DNA from: an uncultured Burkholderiales bacterium
Lineage (GTDB): Bacteria; Pseudomonadota; Gammaproteobacteria; Burkholderiales; Burkholderiaceae_E
Reading direction: 5' to 3'
DNA length: 42,369 nucleotides
Assembly (NCBI GenBank): GCA_903903975.1
Contig: CAIVAS010000064.1
Coordinates: forward strand, 1 to 42,369
The notes beneath the pieces were generated by a model that had not been told where the DNA came from, searched no databases, and worked only from the letters and a program-made list of their open reading frames with translations. The position numbers were made by a program, and so were the translations under genes. Of the stretch, positions 34,601 through 42,369 are shown one piece after another (positions within the stretch are counted from its first letter, which is position 1; every line of letters starts with the position of its first letter).

Positions 34601-35708
34601 CGTCGGCATTGAGCCGGTCGGGCGCATACCAGTCGAGACGAAAGCGCGCCGTGGCCGCGTCATGGATCTTGCCGAGGTTGTGGCCGATGCGGGTGATCTC
34701 GAGCCAGTTGCCCTGCGGATCGACCATGCGCCACCAGGCGAGGTTGTCGAGCGCCGTGCCCCAGAGCACCGCCTTCTTGCCGCCGGCATTCATCGCGATG
34801 TTGCCGCCGATGCACGAAGCCTCAAGTGACGTGGGGTCGACCGCAAAGACCAGCCCTGCGGCATCGGCCGCTTCGGTCACACGCCTGGTGACCACGCCGG
34901 CTTCGGAAAAGATCGTGGCCACCGTGCCCTCGACCTCAGGCAGCTGTTGCTGGGCCACCGCGCCCATGCCGATCAGCTTTTCGGTATTGATGACCGCCGA
35001 CATCGGGGTGAGTGGAATCGCGCCACCGGTATAGCCGGTGCCGCCGCCGCGCGGAATGATGGTCAGACCGAGCTCGATGCAGCCGGCCACCATCTGCGCG
35101 ATCTGCGCTTCGGAATCGGGCATCAGCACGACGAAGGGATACTCGACGCGCCAGTCGGTGGCATCGGTCACATGCGAGACCCGCGACATGCCGTCGAAGC
35201 GGATGTTGTCGCGGGCGGTCACACGCGACAGCAGGCGCAGGGTGCGGGCGCGCAGGTCGGCGGTCTGATCGAAGGTTTCGCGAAAGCGCTCGATGGCGGC
35301 ATGGGCGAGTTCGAGCAGGCGGGCAACGCGCTCGGCACGCACGCCCGGGTTGGCGCTGTCGCCCGGCAGGGCATCGGGCTCGCGACGCCGCTCGATCTCG
35401 GTCAGACGATGGGTGAGCGCCTCGATCAGCGCGGCGCGCCTGCGCGGATTGTCGAGCAGGTCGTCCTGCAGGAAGGGGTTGCGCTGCACGACCCAGATGT
35501 CGCCCAGCACTTCATAGAGCATGCGCGCCGAGCGGCCGGTGCGACGTTCGGCGCGCAGCGACTCGACGATGTCCCAGGCTTCGGTGCCGAGCACCCGCAG
35601 CACGATCTCCCGGTCGGAGAACGAGGTGTAGTTGTAGGGAATTTCGCGCAGACGCGCGTCGTCTTGGGTTGCATGGCCGGCAACGGCCAGCGGGATGGGC
35701 GCATTCAT
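31686..35708 (-). CDS. DUF3683-type FAD-binding oxidase fused to Fe-S and CCG domains
   Basis: A 1340-residue oxidoreductase. In order it has: an N-terminal DUF3683 region (about 20-110, [20 protein letters not shown]); an FAD_binding_4 domain (about 185-360, [17 protein letters not shown]); an FAD-oxidase C-terminal domain with [12 protein letters not shown] and [14 protein letters not shown]; two 4Fe-4S motifs ([11 protein letters not shown] and [14 protein letters not shown]); and two cysteine-rich CCG domains ([39 protein letters not shown]). It resembles D-2-hydroxyacid or glycolate dehydrogenases (GlcD plus GlcF, YdiJ) in one chain and likely passes electrons to quinone. No signal peptide is present. 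A true substrate has not been assigned for this subfamily as far as I know. Confidence 0.93.
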   Translation of the reverse strand: MNAPIPLAVAGHATQDDARLREIPYNYTSFSDREIVLRVLGTEAWDIVESLRAERRTGRSARMLYEVLGDIWVVQRNPFLQDDLLDNPRRRAALIEALTHRLTEIERRREPDALPGDSANPGVRAERVARLLELAHAAIERFRETFDQTADLRARTLRLLSRVTARDNIRFDGMSRVSHVTDATDWRVEYPFVVLMPDSEAQIAQMVAGCIELGLTIIPRGGGTGYTGGAIPLTPMSAVINTEKLIGMGAVAQQQLPEVEGTVATIFSEAGVVTRRVTEAADAAGLVFAVDPTSLEASCIGGNIAMNAGGKKAVLWGTALDNLAWWRMVDPQGNWLEITRIGHNLGKIHDAATARFRLDWYAPDRLNADGSMRGEPMRTELLEIPGARFRKQGLGKDVTDKFLAGLPGIQKEGCDGLITSARWVLHRMPRHVRTVCLEFFGQAKDAVPSIVEIKNYLDARPHGAILAGLEHLDERYLRAVGYATKSRRGSLPKMALFGDIVGDDEEGVARATSEVVRMANARSGEGFVAVSPEARKTFWLDRARTAAIARHTNAFKINEDVVIPLPRMAEYTDGIEHINIELSIRNKLRLVDELQTMLSVDPAALPLGKSDDGGANARVPVEMLLERVAQASELLTQVRARWEFLLHEIDAPLATAAARFDQLGLAAALPTAQTRSAGDAGQRLFHLLQDRTIRVSWKTELLAPLSAVFSGQAFGPILERCIELHRKVLRGRVFVALHMHAGDGNVHTNLPVNSDDYAMLQEANQAVARIMALARSLDGVISGEHGIGITKLEFLTTDELSEFRDYKQRIDPEGRFNRGKLMVDGDLRNAYTPSFGLMGAESLIMQQSDIGSIADSIKDCLRCGKCKPVCATHVPRANLLYSPRDKILATSLLIEAFLYEEQTRRGISIRHWDEFGDVADHCTVCHKCATPCPVDIDFGEVSMAMRNLLRKMGQKRFNPGTAASMFFLNATNPSTINLARKVMIDWGYKAQRIAHDVLKAPAKAQTAHPPATVGRPKLTEQVIHFINKKMPGNLPKKAARALLDIEDARYVPIIRDPRTMAVDAEAVFYFPGCGSERLFSQVGLATQAMLWHVGVQTVLPPGYLCCGYPQRGSGEFDKADKIITDNRVLFHRVANTLNYLDIKTVVVSCGTCYDQLQKYEFDRIFPGCRILDIHEFLMEKGVRLDGVTGTRYMYHDPCHSPMKAHAPLKVVNALMNEDANGRIEKNDRCCGESGTLAVTRPDISTQVRFRKESEMSQATQAIREGRQAAPAGSSGEAFDGPVKVLTSCPSCLQGLSRFEGDVAVEADYIVVEIARHLLGADWMPDYVRRANDGGIERVLV

Positions 35709-35769
35709 CGGTCGAATTGTAGACCGCCGACCGGATCCCCGCCTGGCAGCGGGGGCATGCGCACCTGGA

Positions 35770-35812
35770 CTCAGTCGGTCAACCCACGCTTGGACTCATG
35801 ACCCCGACTGAG
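35770..35812. repeat. Inverted repeat in the gap between the oxidase and yqaA-like genes
   Basis: CTCAGTCGG (35770-35778) and CCGACTGAG (35804-35812) form a perfect 9 bp inverted repeat with a 25-base loop. The loop contains a second TGGACTCA direct copy. It sits downstream of the yqaA-like stop and upstream of the oxidase start, both on the minus strand. It could be a hairpin, an operator, or a relic of the short GACTCAG-type repeats seen elsewhere in the window. Confidence 0.5.
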
Positions 35813-35820
35813 GCCCGGAT

Positions 35821-36315
35821 TCAGCCACCCATGAACGGGGCGGCAAACTTCATCCACCAGGCGTCGGGGATCCAGAGCAGCGCGCCGGTGATGGTCACGT
35901 AACGGATGAACTTGCCGATCGCCATGTAGGCGGCACTCGGCCAGAACGGCAGCTTGAGCCAACCGGCCACCGCACACAGCGGATCGCCGATCACCGGCAA
36001 CCAGGCCAGCAGCAGCATCTTCGGGCCGAAACGCTCGAGCCAGTCGAGATAGCGGTGGCCGCGCTTTTCGGCCAGCACTTTTTTGGCGCCCAGCCCCAGC
36101 CAGAAGCTGGTGAGTCCGCCAAGGGTATTGGCCAGCGTCGCGACCGAAACCGTGAGCCAGAACTGGTCGGGATTGAGTTTGATGAAACCGAAGACCGCCG
36201 GCTCCGATCCCATCGGCAAGAGGGTCGCGGAAATAAAGGCGATCAGCGACACGCTCAGCAGGCCGTTTTCGGGAACGGCATACCAGGCCAGGAGAGGGTC
36301 GAGGAAGGCTTGCAT
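35821..36315 (-). CDS. YqaA family small membrane protein (DedA/VTT relative)
   Basis: A 164-residue inner-membrane protein with about four hydrophobic segments. The family hallmarks are FISATLLPMGSEPAVFGFI near the N-terminus and ATLANTLGGLTSFWLG in the middle. LLLAWLPVIGDPLCAVAGWLKLPFWP carries the G-D-P turn typical of YqaA and DedA/VTT relatives. DedA-type proteins move lipids such as undecaprenyl phosphate across the membrane, but YqaA itself has no proven role. It is divergent from ilvA, with 38 bases between start codons. Confidence 0.9.
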   Translation of the reverse strand: MQAFLDPLLAWYAVPENGLLSVSLIAFISATLLPMGSEPAVFGFIKLNPDQFWLTVSVATLANTLGGLTSFWLGLGAKKVLAEKRGHRYLDWLERFGPKMLLLAWLPVIGDPLCAVAGWLKLPFWPSAAYMAIGKFIRYVTITGALLWIPDAWWMKFAAPFMGG

Positions 36316-36353
36316 CCGATCAGTTTATGTCGGCGGGTAGAATCAGACGCCTT

Positions 36354-37910
36354 ATGCCAGCCGACTATCTCAAACGAATCCTGACCGCGCGCGTCTACGA
36401 CGTCGCTTTCGAATCGCCGCTCGAGCGCGCCGAGACGCTGTCCACCCGACTTGGCAACACCGTGATGCTCAAGCGCGAAGACCTGCAATCGGTCTTCTCC
36501 TTCAAGCTGCGCGGTGCCTACAACAAGATGGCGCATCTGTCGGCGCAGCAACTTGCCGCCGGCGTGATCGCCGCCTCGGCCGGCAACCATGCCCAGGGCG
36601 TGGCACTGGCCGCCAACCGGCTCGGCTGCCGCGCGGTCATCGTGATGCCGGTGACCACGCCGCAGGTCAAGATCGATGCGGTGCTTGCGCGCGGCGCGCA
36701 GGTGGTGCTCCATGGCGACTCCTACTCCGACGCCTATGGCCATGCGCTCGAGCTTCAGGCCCGTGATCAGCTCACCTTCGTGCATCCCTTCGATGACCCC
36801 GATGTGATCGCCGGCCAGGGCACGATCGGCATGGAAGTGCTGCGCCAGCACCCCGGCCCGATCGATGCGATCTTCATTCCCATCGGCGGGGGCGGCCTGG
36901 CGGCAGGCGTGTCGGCCTATGTGAAGCAGCTTCGACCCGAGATCAGGCTGATCGGCGTACAGACCGTCGACTCTGATGCGATGGCCCAATCGCTGAAGGC
37001 CGGCCGGCGCATCGAACTGGCCGAAGTCGGGCTGTTTTCCGACGGCACCGCGGTCAAGCAGGTCGGCGTCGAGACATTCCGGCTGTGTCAAGCTTGCCTG
37101 GACGATGTCATCCTGGTCGATACCGATGAAATCTGCGCCGCCATCAAGGACGTCTTTCAGGACACCCGCTCTATCCTCGAGCCGGCCGGTGCGCTGGCGG
37201 TGGCCGGTGCCAAGGCCTGGCTGGAGCGCGAGGCGCGGGCCCACGGCGGCAAATCGCCCACCGGCCTGACCCTGATCGCGCTCACCTGCGGTGCCAACAT
37301 GAACTTCGACCGGCTGCGCTTTGTGTCCGAGCGCGCCGAAATCGGCGAGCAACGCGAAGCGGTCTTCGCGGTCACCATCCCGGAAGAACGCGGCAGCTTC
37401 CGGCGGTTTTGCGAGCTGATCGGCCCGCGCAATGTGACCGAGTTCAACTACCGGATCGCTGATGCCCGTGTGGCTCATGTGTTTGTCGGCCTGCAGGTCG
37501 CCAATCGGGAGCAGGCCCGCGAGACCGCCCGCAGCTTCGAGTCCAACGGGTTCGCAGCACTCGACCTGTCGGATGACGAGCTCGCCAAGTCGCATGTCCG
37601 CCATCTGGTAGGCGGGCATTCGCCGCTGGCCCGCGATGAACTGCTCTATCGATTCGAGTTTCCGGAGCGCCCGGGCGCGCTGATGCGCTTTCTGACCAGC
37701 ATGAGCCCGAACTGGAATATCTCGCTCTTTCATTACCGCAACCATGGTGCCGACTACGGGCGGATCCTGGTCGGATTGCAGGTGCCGGGCGCCGACAAGA
37801 CCGCTTTCGACGCCTTTCTGTCGGGCCTGGGCTATCGCTGGTGGGATGAAAGCCGGCATCCCGCCTACCGGCTGTTCCTGGCCGCCGGCGGCGAATCCGA
37901 CCGATCCTGA
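36354..37910 (+). CDS. ilvA: Threonine ammonia-lyase, biosynthetic
   Basis: A 518-residue PLP enzyme that converts L-threonine to 2-oxobutanoate, the committed step of isoleucine synthesis. The PLP lysine is Lys51 in FSFKLRGAYNKM, with SAGNHAQGVA and the phosphate-binding GGGGLAAGV. The C-terminal third carries the two ACT-like regulatory domains (LTLIALTCGANMNFDRLRFVSERAE; RGSFRRFCELIG; FEFPERPGALMRFL), so it is the allosteric, isoleucine-inhibited form rather than the short catabolic one. The frame is open from 36327, but the ATG at 36354 gives the usual N-terminus (PADYLKRILTARVYDVA). The other isoleucine genes are not nearby, as is common. Confidence 0.95.
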   Translation: MPADYLKRILTARVYDVAFESPLERAETLSTRLGNTVMLKREDLQSVFSFKLRGAYNKMAHLSAQQLAAGVIAASAGNHAQGVALAANRLGCRAVIVMPVTTPQVKIDAVLARGAQVVLHGDSYSDAYGHALELQARDQLTFVHPFDDPDVIAGQGTIGMEVLRQHPGPIDAIFIPIGGGGLAAGVSAYVKQLRPEIRLIGVQTVDSDAMAQSLKAGRRIELAEVGLFSDGTAVKQVGVETFRLCQACLDDVILVDTDEICAAIKDVFQDTRSILEPAGALAVAGAKAWLEREARAHGGKSPTGLTLIALTCGANMNFDRLRFVSERAEIGEQREAVFAVTIPEERGSFRRFCELIGPRNVTEFNYRIADARVAHVFVGLQVANREQARETARSFESNGFAALDLSDDELAKSHVRHLVGGHSPLARDELLYRFEFPERPGALMRFLTSMSPNWNISLFHYRNHGADYGRILVGLQVPGADKTAFDAFLSGLGYRWWDESRHPAYRLFLAAGGESDRS

Positions 37911-37976
37911 AACCGGCGCCCGTTAATCCTGGCTGACCTTCGAGGCCACAACGGGTAAACTGACTGTAAACTTGAG

Positions 37977-38015
37977 TTGACTGTTCTGGCTGACTGTCAC
38001 GGTTGACTGACTTCC
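37977..38015 (+). repeat. Three tandem copies of a 13 bp unit containing TTGACTG, upstream of hemA
   Basis: Copies are TTGACTGTTCTGG (37977-37989), CTGACTGTCACGG (37990-38002) and TTGACTGACTTCC (38003-38015); another TGACTGT lies at 37961-37967, out of register. The array ends 22 bases before the hemA start. The TTGACT motifs resemble -35 boxes, but I see no matching -10 at the right distance. Confidence 0.85.
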
Positions 38016-38037
38016 AGGCGATTTAACGGGCTGCCCC

Positions 38038-39309
38038 ATGCAACTCCTCACCCTTGGCTTGAACCACACCACCGCGCCCCTGGCGCTGCGTGAGAAGGTG
38101 GCGTTCCCGGGCGAGGCCCTGCGTGATGCCGTCGCCAACCTGAGGGGCGAGCTGCGCAGCGTCCTGCCCGAAACCGCGATTCTGTCGACCTGCAACCGCA
38201 CCGAGATCTACTGCGCCACGCCCGAACCGGCGCAGGCGCGCCAGGCGATCACTCGCTGGATGGCCGACTTCAACGGGCTGGGGTCGGCGCCCGGCCTCGA
38301 CGAGCATCTCTACGCCCTGCCCAACAACGAAGCCGTCCGGCATGCCTTCCGGGTGGCGTCGGGCCTCGACTCGATGGTGCTTGGCGAGCCGCAGATCCTC
38401 GGCCAGATGAAAGACGCTGCACGCGTCGCCCAGGAAGCCGATGCGCTCGGCACCCATCTGCATCAGCTTTTCCAGCGCACCTTCGCGGTCGCCAAGGAAG
38501 TACGCAGCCAGACCGAGATCGGCGCGCATTCGGTGTCGATGGCGGCGGCCGGCGTGCGACTGGCGCAGCGGCTCTTCGAAGATCTGCGCGACACCTCGAT
38601 CCTGTTCGTGGGCGCCGGCGAGATGATCGAGCTGGCCGCCACCCATTTCGTGGCGCAACAGCCCAAGCGCATCGCGGTCGCCAATCGCACCGCCGAGCGC
38701 GCCCAGAAGCTTGCGCAGCGCTTTGGCGCCCAGTCGATCAAGCTGTCCGATCTGCCCGAGACGCTTGGCGACCACGACATCATCGTCTCCTGCACCGCCA
38801 GCTCGCTGCCGATCATCGGTCTGGGCATGGTCGAGCGGGCGCTTCGTCAGCGCAGGCGCCGGCCGATGTTCATGATCGACCTGGCCGTGCCGCGCGATAT
38901 CGAACCCGAAGTCGCGCGCCTTGACGACGTCTTTCTTTATACCGTCGACGATCTCGGCAAGCTGGTCCAGACCGGCATGGAAAATCGCCAGTCGGCGGTC
39001 GCCCAGGCCGAGACCATCATCGAGACCCGCGTCGACGCCTTCATGCACTGGCTGTCGGCCCGTCAGGCGGTGCCGGCGATCAGGGCGCTGCATGCCCGGG
39101 GCGAGTCGCTCAAGCAGGGCGAACTCGAGCGCGCACGCCGCATGCTGGCGCGCGGCGACGATCCGCAGGCGGTGCTCGAGGCCCTGGCCAGCAGCCTGAC
39201 CGGCAAGTTCCTTCACGGCCCCACCACCCTGCTGCAGCAGCCGGGTCCGGCGCAGCAGCAGATCGGCGCGCTCATCGACCGCCTGCTGCCCGAAGACAAA
39301 TCGTCCTGA
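38038..39309 (+). CDS. hemA: Glutamyl-tRNA reductase
   Basis: A 423-residue NADPH-dependent enzyme that reduces Glu-tRNA(Glu) to glutamate-1-semialdehyde, the first step of C5-pathway tetrapyrrole synthesis. Family landmarks are [17 protein letters not shown], the catalytic Cys52 in [29 protein letters not shown], and the NADPH site around [15 protein letters not shown]. The long C-terminal dimerisation helix ([21 protein letters not shown]) is intact. It leads the hemA-prfA-prmC-grxD block with a 49-base gap to prfA. The leader holds a 13 bp tandem repeat. Confidence 0.97.
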   Translation: MQLLTLGLNHTTAPLALREKVAFPGEALRDAVANLRGELRSVLPETAILSTCNRTEIYCATPEPAQARQAITRWMADFNGLGSAPGLDEHLYALPNNEAVRHAFRVASGLDSMVLGEPQILGQMKDAARVAQEADALGTHLHQLFQRTFAVAKEVRSQTEIGAHSVSMAAAGVRLAQRLFEDLRDTSILFVGAGEMIELAATHFVAQQPKRIAVANRTAERAQKLAQRFGAQSIKLSDLPETLGDHDIIVSCTASSLPIIGLGMVERALRQRRRRPMFMIDLAVPRDIEPEVARLDDVFLYTVDDLGKLVQTGMENRQSAVAQAETIIETRVDAFMHWLSARQAVPAIRALHARGESLKQGELERARRMLARGDDPQAVLEALASSLTGKFLHGPTTLLQQPGPAQQQIGALIDRLLPEDKSS

Positions 39310-39358
39310 GGGTTCGCGCCGGCGCATTCCAGCCCGCCGGGCGATGTCTGACATGGCC

Positions 39359-40453
39359 ATGAATCCCTCCATGCTCGACAAGCTATCGCGGCTCGAAGAG
39401 CGGCTGGCCGAGGTCTCGGCGCTGCTCTCGACCGAAGAGGCCACCCGCGATATCACCGAGTACCGTCGGCTTAATCGCGAACATGCCGAGCTGGCCGAGG
39501 TCGTCGAGCATTTCGTTGCCTGGCGACAGGCTCGCCGCGACCTCGATACCGCCGAGCAGCTGCGCGCCGATCCGGAGATGCGCGAGTTCGCCGATGATGA
39601 AGTCGCCGCAGCCAATCAGCGGCTCGCCGAAGAAGGCGCCATGCTCGAGCGGCTCCTGGTGCCGCGTGACCCGGACGACGGGCGCGACGTCATCCTCGAA
39701 ATCCGCGCCGGCACCGGCGGCGACGAGAGTGCGCTCTTTGCCGGCGACCTGCTGCGCATGTATCTGCGCTATGCCGAACGGCAACGCTGGCAGACCGAGT
39801 TGCTGTCGGAGAGCGTCTCCGAGCTTGGCGGCTACAAGGAAGTGATCGTGCGGATCGCCGGCAGCTCGGTGTTCGCGCGCATGAAGTTCGAGTCGGGCGG
39901 CCATCGCGTGCAAAGGGTGCCCGCGACTGAAGCGCAGGGCCGCATCCACACCTCGGCCTGCACGGTGGCGGTCATGCCTGAAGCCGACGATGTCTCGGAC
40001 GTGGTGATCTCGCCGGATGAGCTGCGCATCGATGTGTACCGGGCTTCGGGCGCAGGCGGTCAGCATGTCAACAAGACCGAGTCGGCAGTACGCATCACCC
40101 ACCTGCCGACCGGCATCGTGGCCGAATGCCAGGACGACCGCTCCCAGCACCGCAACAAGGACAAGGCGATGAAGGTGCTTGCCACGCGCATCCGCGACCT
40201 GCAGGTGCGGGCTGCACAAGCCAGGGAAGCCGCCACGCGCAAGTCGCTGATCGGCTCGGGCGACCGTTCGGAGCGCATCCGCACCTACAACTTTCCGCAG
40301 GGTCGGGTCACAGACCATCGCATCAACCTCACGCTCTACAAGCTGCAGGCGGTGATGGACGGCGATCTCGACGACCTTCTTGGCCCGCTGATGACCGAGC
40401 ATCAGGCCGAAAAGCTCGCGGCGCTGGCCGAGGAAGCGACCTCGCCGCAATGA
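39359..40453 (+). CDS. prfA: Peptide chain release factor 1
   Basis: A 364-residue class I release factor that reads UAG and UAA and triggers peptide release on the ribosome. The GGQ motif is at residues 233-235 ([12 protein letters not shown]). Gln235, matching the E. coli number, supports the start at 39359, the third of three in-frame ATGs (39344, 39353, 39359). The codon-recognition PAT motif is in [14 protein letters not shown], which identifies RF1 rather than RF2. The stop overlaps prmC (ATGA), the enzyme that methylates this very glutamine. Confidence 0.97.
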   Translation: MNPSMLDKLSRLEERLAEVSALLSTEEATRDITEYRRLNREHAELAEVVEHFVAWRQARRDLDTAEQLRADPEMREFADDEVAAANQRLAEEGAMLERLLVPRDPDDGRDVILEIRAGTGGDESALFAGDLLRMYLRYAERQRWQTELLSESVSELGGYKEVIVRIAGSSVFARMKFESGGHRVQRVPATEAQGRIHTSACTVAVMPEADDVSDVVISPDELRIDVYRASGAGGQHVNKTESAVRITHLPTGIVAECQDDRSQHRNKDKAMKVLATRIRDLQVRAAQAREAATRKSLIGSGDRSERIRTYNFPQGRVTDHRINLTLYKLQAVMDGDLDDLLGPLMTEHQAEKLAALAEEATSPQ

Positions 40454-41301
40454 GCGGCCAGCCCGCCCGGTCATGGGACGCGCTGCAGGCCGCAGCCGGG
40501 CTGCCCCGGCTCGATGCCCGCGCGCTGCTCGAGCATGTCAGTGCACGCCCCAGGGAGTGGCTGGTGGCCCATGGCGATGAGCCGGCCGACGCACGGGTCG
40601 CCGAGCGATTCGATGCCCTGGCGGCCCGGCGTCGCGCCGGCGAGCCGCTGGCCTACCTGACCGGATACCGCGAATTTTTCGGTCGACGCTTTGCGGTCGA
40701 TCGACATGTGCTGGTGCCCCGCCCCGAAACCGAAGGGCTGGTCGAGGCGGCGCTCAGCCGTCTGCCGGCGCGGGCGGCGGCGGCCCTGCGCGTGCTCGAC
40801 CTCGGCACCGGCAGCGGTGTCATCGCGATCACGCTCGCCCTGGCCCGACCCGACCTTCAGCTGAGCGCGACCGACGCCTCGGCGAGCGCCCTCGCCTGCG
40901 CGCAGGTCAATGCCGCCCGACTGTCGGCACCCCCGATCGACTGGCATCAGGGCGACTGGTGGGCCGCCCTGCCCGCTCAGACGCCGCGCTTCGACATGGT
41001 GGTCTCCAATCCGCCCTATCTGGCCGACAGCGACCCGCATCTGGACGATCCGGCGCTGCGACATGAGCCTGCGGGCGCCCTGGCCTGCGGCCCGCAGGGC
41101 CTGGAGGCGATCGAGCAGATCGTGGCGACAGTCTGCGCCCACCTGCTGCCCGGCGGCTGGCTGCTGCTCGAGCATGGCTGCGAGCAGGGCTCGGCGGTGC
41201 GAGATCGGCTCCTGCAGGCCGGCCTGTCGGAGGTCGCCACGCTGCCCGACCTGCAGGGACTCGATCGGATCAGCCTCGGTCGACGGCCCGTTCACGCCTG
41301 A
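40450..41301 (+). CDS. prmC: Release factor glutamine N5-methyltransferase
   Basis: A 283-residue enzyme that methylates the GGQ glutamine of RF1 and RF2. The N-terminal helical domain is followed by [21 protein letters not shown] and [11 protein letters not shown]. The SAM motif is [12 protein letters not shown] and the catalytic NPPY motif is [15 protein letters not shown]. Its ATG overlaps the prfA stop by four bases, so enzyme and substrate are co-translated. The reading frame is open upstream inside prfA, but that stretch is a shadow. At its 3' end the frame closes 148 bases before grxD. Confidence 0.96.
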   Translation: MSGQPARSWDALQAAAGLPRLDARALLEHVSARPREWLVAHGDEPADARVAERFDALAARRRAGEPLAYLTGYREFFGRRFAVDRHVLVPRPETEGLVEAALSRLPARAAAALRVLDLGTGSGVIAITLALARPDLQLSATDASASALACAQVNAARLSAPPIDWHQGDWWAALPAQTPRFDMVVSNPPYLADSDPHLDDPALRHEPAGALACGPQGLEAIEQIVATVCAHLLPGGWLLLEHGCEQGSAVRDRLLQAGLSEVATLPDLQGLDRISLGRRPVHA

Positions 41302-41449
41302 TCCGACCCGATCAGCAGTACCGCTACCGGTCGGCACCGGTCTGACTGGCGCCCGGGTGATACCCCGACGTTTGACGCCGACCGCATCGCTGCCTAGACT
41401 CAGCCTCTTGCCAGCGGCGCACAGCGCCCTCTTTCAAGGACTCAATGTC

Positions 41450-41773
41450 ATGGACGCCAGCGAATTCATCAAAAAGACGGTCGAAGACCATCCCGTCGTG
41501 CTCTTCATGAAGGGCACCGCGCAGTTTCCGCAGTGCGGCTTTTCGGGCCGTGCGGTGCAGATGCTCAAAGCTTGCGGCGTCACGAGCATGGTCACCGTAA
41601 ACGTCCTCGAGGATGACGAGGTCCGCCAGGCGATCAAGACCTTCTCAAACTGGCCGACGATCCCGCAGCTTTACGTGGGCGGCGAATTCATCGGTGGCGC
41701 CGACATCGTCCAGGCAATGTTCGACAGCGGCGAGCTGCAAAAGCTCCTGCCGGGCGACACGCCGGCCGCCTGA
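41450..41773 (+). CDS. grxD: Monothiol glutaredoxin, Grx4 family
   Basis: A 107-residue CGFS-type glutaredoxin that carries and delivers [2Fe-2S] clusters, often with BolA proteins. The active-site Cys29 is in MKGTAQFPQCGFSG. The TIPQLYVGGEFIGGADIV segment holds the cis-Pro and the glutathione-binding GG-x-D motif. The start has a good ribosome site (AAGGA, nine bases upstream); the open frame continues upstream into prmC only by chance. It is the last plus-strand gene; the two small membrane-protein genes that follow are convergent. Confidence 0.96.
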   Translation: MDASEFIKKTVEDHPVVLFMKGTAQFPQCGFSGRAVQMLKACGVTSMVTVNVLEDDEVRQAIKTFSNWPTIPQLYVGGEFIGGADIVQAMFDSGELQKLLPGDTPAA

Positions 41774-41781
41774 AAGCCGCT

Positions 41782-42012
41782 TCAGCGGTCGCTGTCGACC
41801 GCTGGCCAGCGGACATAGGCGAACAGCCACAGTCCGATCAGATTCACCACCGGCACCAGCACCAGCAGCGCCCACCAGCGCGAAAACCCCGCGCGCCGCA
41901 AGACACGGGCGGCCATCAGGATCGGAATCGCCAGCGCGGCAAGCGCCAGCAGATCGACCGGCGAAGGGGATTCAACGAACCGGTCGAAGGCAAGGATCAG
42001 ATCGCGCAGCAT
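41782..42012 (-). CDS. Small two-to-three helix membrane protein A
   Basis: A 76-residue hydrophobic protein that I cannot name. It has one helix at about residues 20-35 (LLALAALAIPILMAARVL), a loop with RRAGFSRWWALLV, and a second hydrophobic stretch (LVPVVNLIGLWLFAYVRWP). The pattern 'basic turn, W-x2-L, PP/PV-x-N/G-x-x, F-x4, RWP' also occurs in the next gene upstream (42019-42228), which suggests that the two arose by duplication. The length and layout resemble small DUF805- or YqaE-like membrane proteins, but I see no diagnostic motif. It follows its partner by six bases and is convergent with grxD. Confidence 0.65.
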   Translation of the reverse strand: MLRDLILAFDRFVESPSPVDLLALAALAIPILMAARVLRRAGFSRWWALLVLVPVVNLIGLWLFAYVRWPAVDSDR

Positions 42013-42018
42013 GCTGGT

Positions 42019-42228
42019 TCAAGCCGCCGAGGTGTCGGAGGGCAGGTGCGAGGCGGCCGCCGGCCAGCGGCCGAAGGCCAGGATCACGAAGAATGCGAAG
42101 GTGCCAATCGGCGGGCTGATGAAGAGCACGCTCAGCCAGGGGTCACGACCGGTGCGCTGCATGATCCGCCAAAGCGGGATCATGACCAGCACCAATGACA
42201 CCAAACCGAGCAGAATTTCCATCAGCAC
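42019..42228 (-). CDS. Small membrane protein B, probable paralogue of the adjacent gene
   Basis: A 69-residue hydrophobic protein of unknown function. Helix 1 is MEILLGLVSLVLVMIPLWRI, the loop is MQRTGRDPWLSVLF, and helix 2 is ISPPIGTFAFFVILAFGRWP, followed by an Ala/Ser-rich tail. The layout and the ending FGRWP match FAYVRWP in the gene that follows it by six bases, so the two look like a diverged tandem pair that may form a membrane heterodimer. A second in-frame ATG (codon 3) is an equal start candidate. Confidence 0.65.
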   Translation of the reverse strand: MLMEILLGLVSLVLVMIPLWRIMQRTGRDPWLSVLFISPPIGTFAFFVILAFGRWPAAASHLPSDTSAA

Positions 42229-42326
42229 ACGCCTCTTTTCGAGAACTCGTCATAACAGCAGGCATTTGACCACCGTTACCGCCAAGCCGCCATGGCGACC
42301 GCGTTGTGTCCGGCATCAATTGCAAA

Positions 42327-42369
42327 CCTGATGCCGAGCTAATGCCTACCCTGATGCCGAGCTAATGCC
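42327..42369. repeat. Tandem 23 bp repeat cut by the window edge
   Basis: CCTGATGCCGAGCTAATGCC TAC (42327-42349) is followed by an identical 20-base start of the next copy (42350-42369), where the window ends. The number of copies is therefore unknown. A shorter related piece (CGGCATCAATTGC, 42311-42323) lies just before it. No gene overlaps it within the window. Confidence 0.85.

Noticed and set aside
31761-34829. Open frame of 1022 codons on the plus strand
   Set aside because: It lies entirely antisense to the FAD/Fe-S oxidase, has His/Arg/Gly/Leu-rich low-information sequence and no recognisable domain. It is a GC-driven shadow.
36255-37859. Open frame of 534 codons on the minus strand
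   Set aside because: Antisense to ilvA and overlapping the yqaA-like gene start; no family features.
38023-39615. Open frame of 530 codons on the minus strand
   Set aside because: Antisense to hemA and prfA, which are unmistakable.

Overview
The window is a GC-rich bacterial chromosome segment. It is almost fully coding and contains no tRNA, rRNA, insertion sequence or CRISPR array that I could find. Gene content points to a betaproteobacterium, most likely of the order Burkholderiales. The pointers are a hemA-prfA-prmC-grxD cluster, a DUF971-ubiE-Tim44-ubiJ operon, a Tat-exported high-potential iron-sulfur protein, and a DUF3683-type giant FAD/Fe-S oxidase. This assignment is inferred from family knowledge; no phylogeny was computed.

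Layout. Positions 1-1059 hold the end of an acyl-CoA operon (truncated SCP2-type thiolase plus a DUF35 zinc-ribbon/OB-fold partner). At 1135-2247 is a membrane-anchored formylglycine-generating-enzyme homologue that keeps both catalytic cysteines. At 2406-4880 is a small surface-polysaccharide cluster (Wzm-type permease, short Wzt-type ATPase, convergent family 2 glycosyltransferase). An SDR, a HiPIP and a pirin occupy 5133-7241. At 7493-11643 a periplasmic amino-acid-type binding protein is translationally coupled to an unorthodox hybrid histidine kinase (dCache-PAS-PAS-HisKA-HATPase-REC-HPt). Then come an exported FAM173-like methyltransferase, an AI-2E/PerM-family membrane protein, an LpxR-type lipid A deacylase and the ABC-F protein Uup (11678-16333).

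Positions 16467-22586 are a complete six-gene Mrp/Pha cation/proton antiporter operon with fused A and B subunits. After a stand-alone HNH endonuclease and an L-asparaginase (divergent) comes a minus-strand block, 24287-36315. It holds ubiquinone biosynthesis genes (ubiJ, Tim44-like, ubiE, DUF971), an unrecognised 510-524 residue protein, a metallophosphoesterase, a second SDR, a D-cysteine desulfhydrase/cysteate lyase-type PLP enzyme, a 1340-residue FAD/Fe-S oxidase and a YqaA-family membrane protein. The right end, 36354-42228, carries ilvA, hemA, prfA, prmC and grxD on the plus strand, then two small membrane proteins on the minus strand.

The most unusual features not explained by genes are short tandem arrays at gene boundaries, mostly with 13-15 bp units: 12303-12344, 13338-13401, 22070-22097, 24899-24943, 37977-38015, plus a 23 bp unit at 42327-42369. 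Units of 13 or 14 bp rotate through reading frames and several carry TGA or the palindrome TGACTCA. The arrays therefore place stop codons in several frames, and sometimes on both strands, between adjacent genes. The other candidates for a new system are the binding-protein/hybrid-kinase pair and the membrane-anchored FGE.
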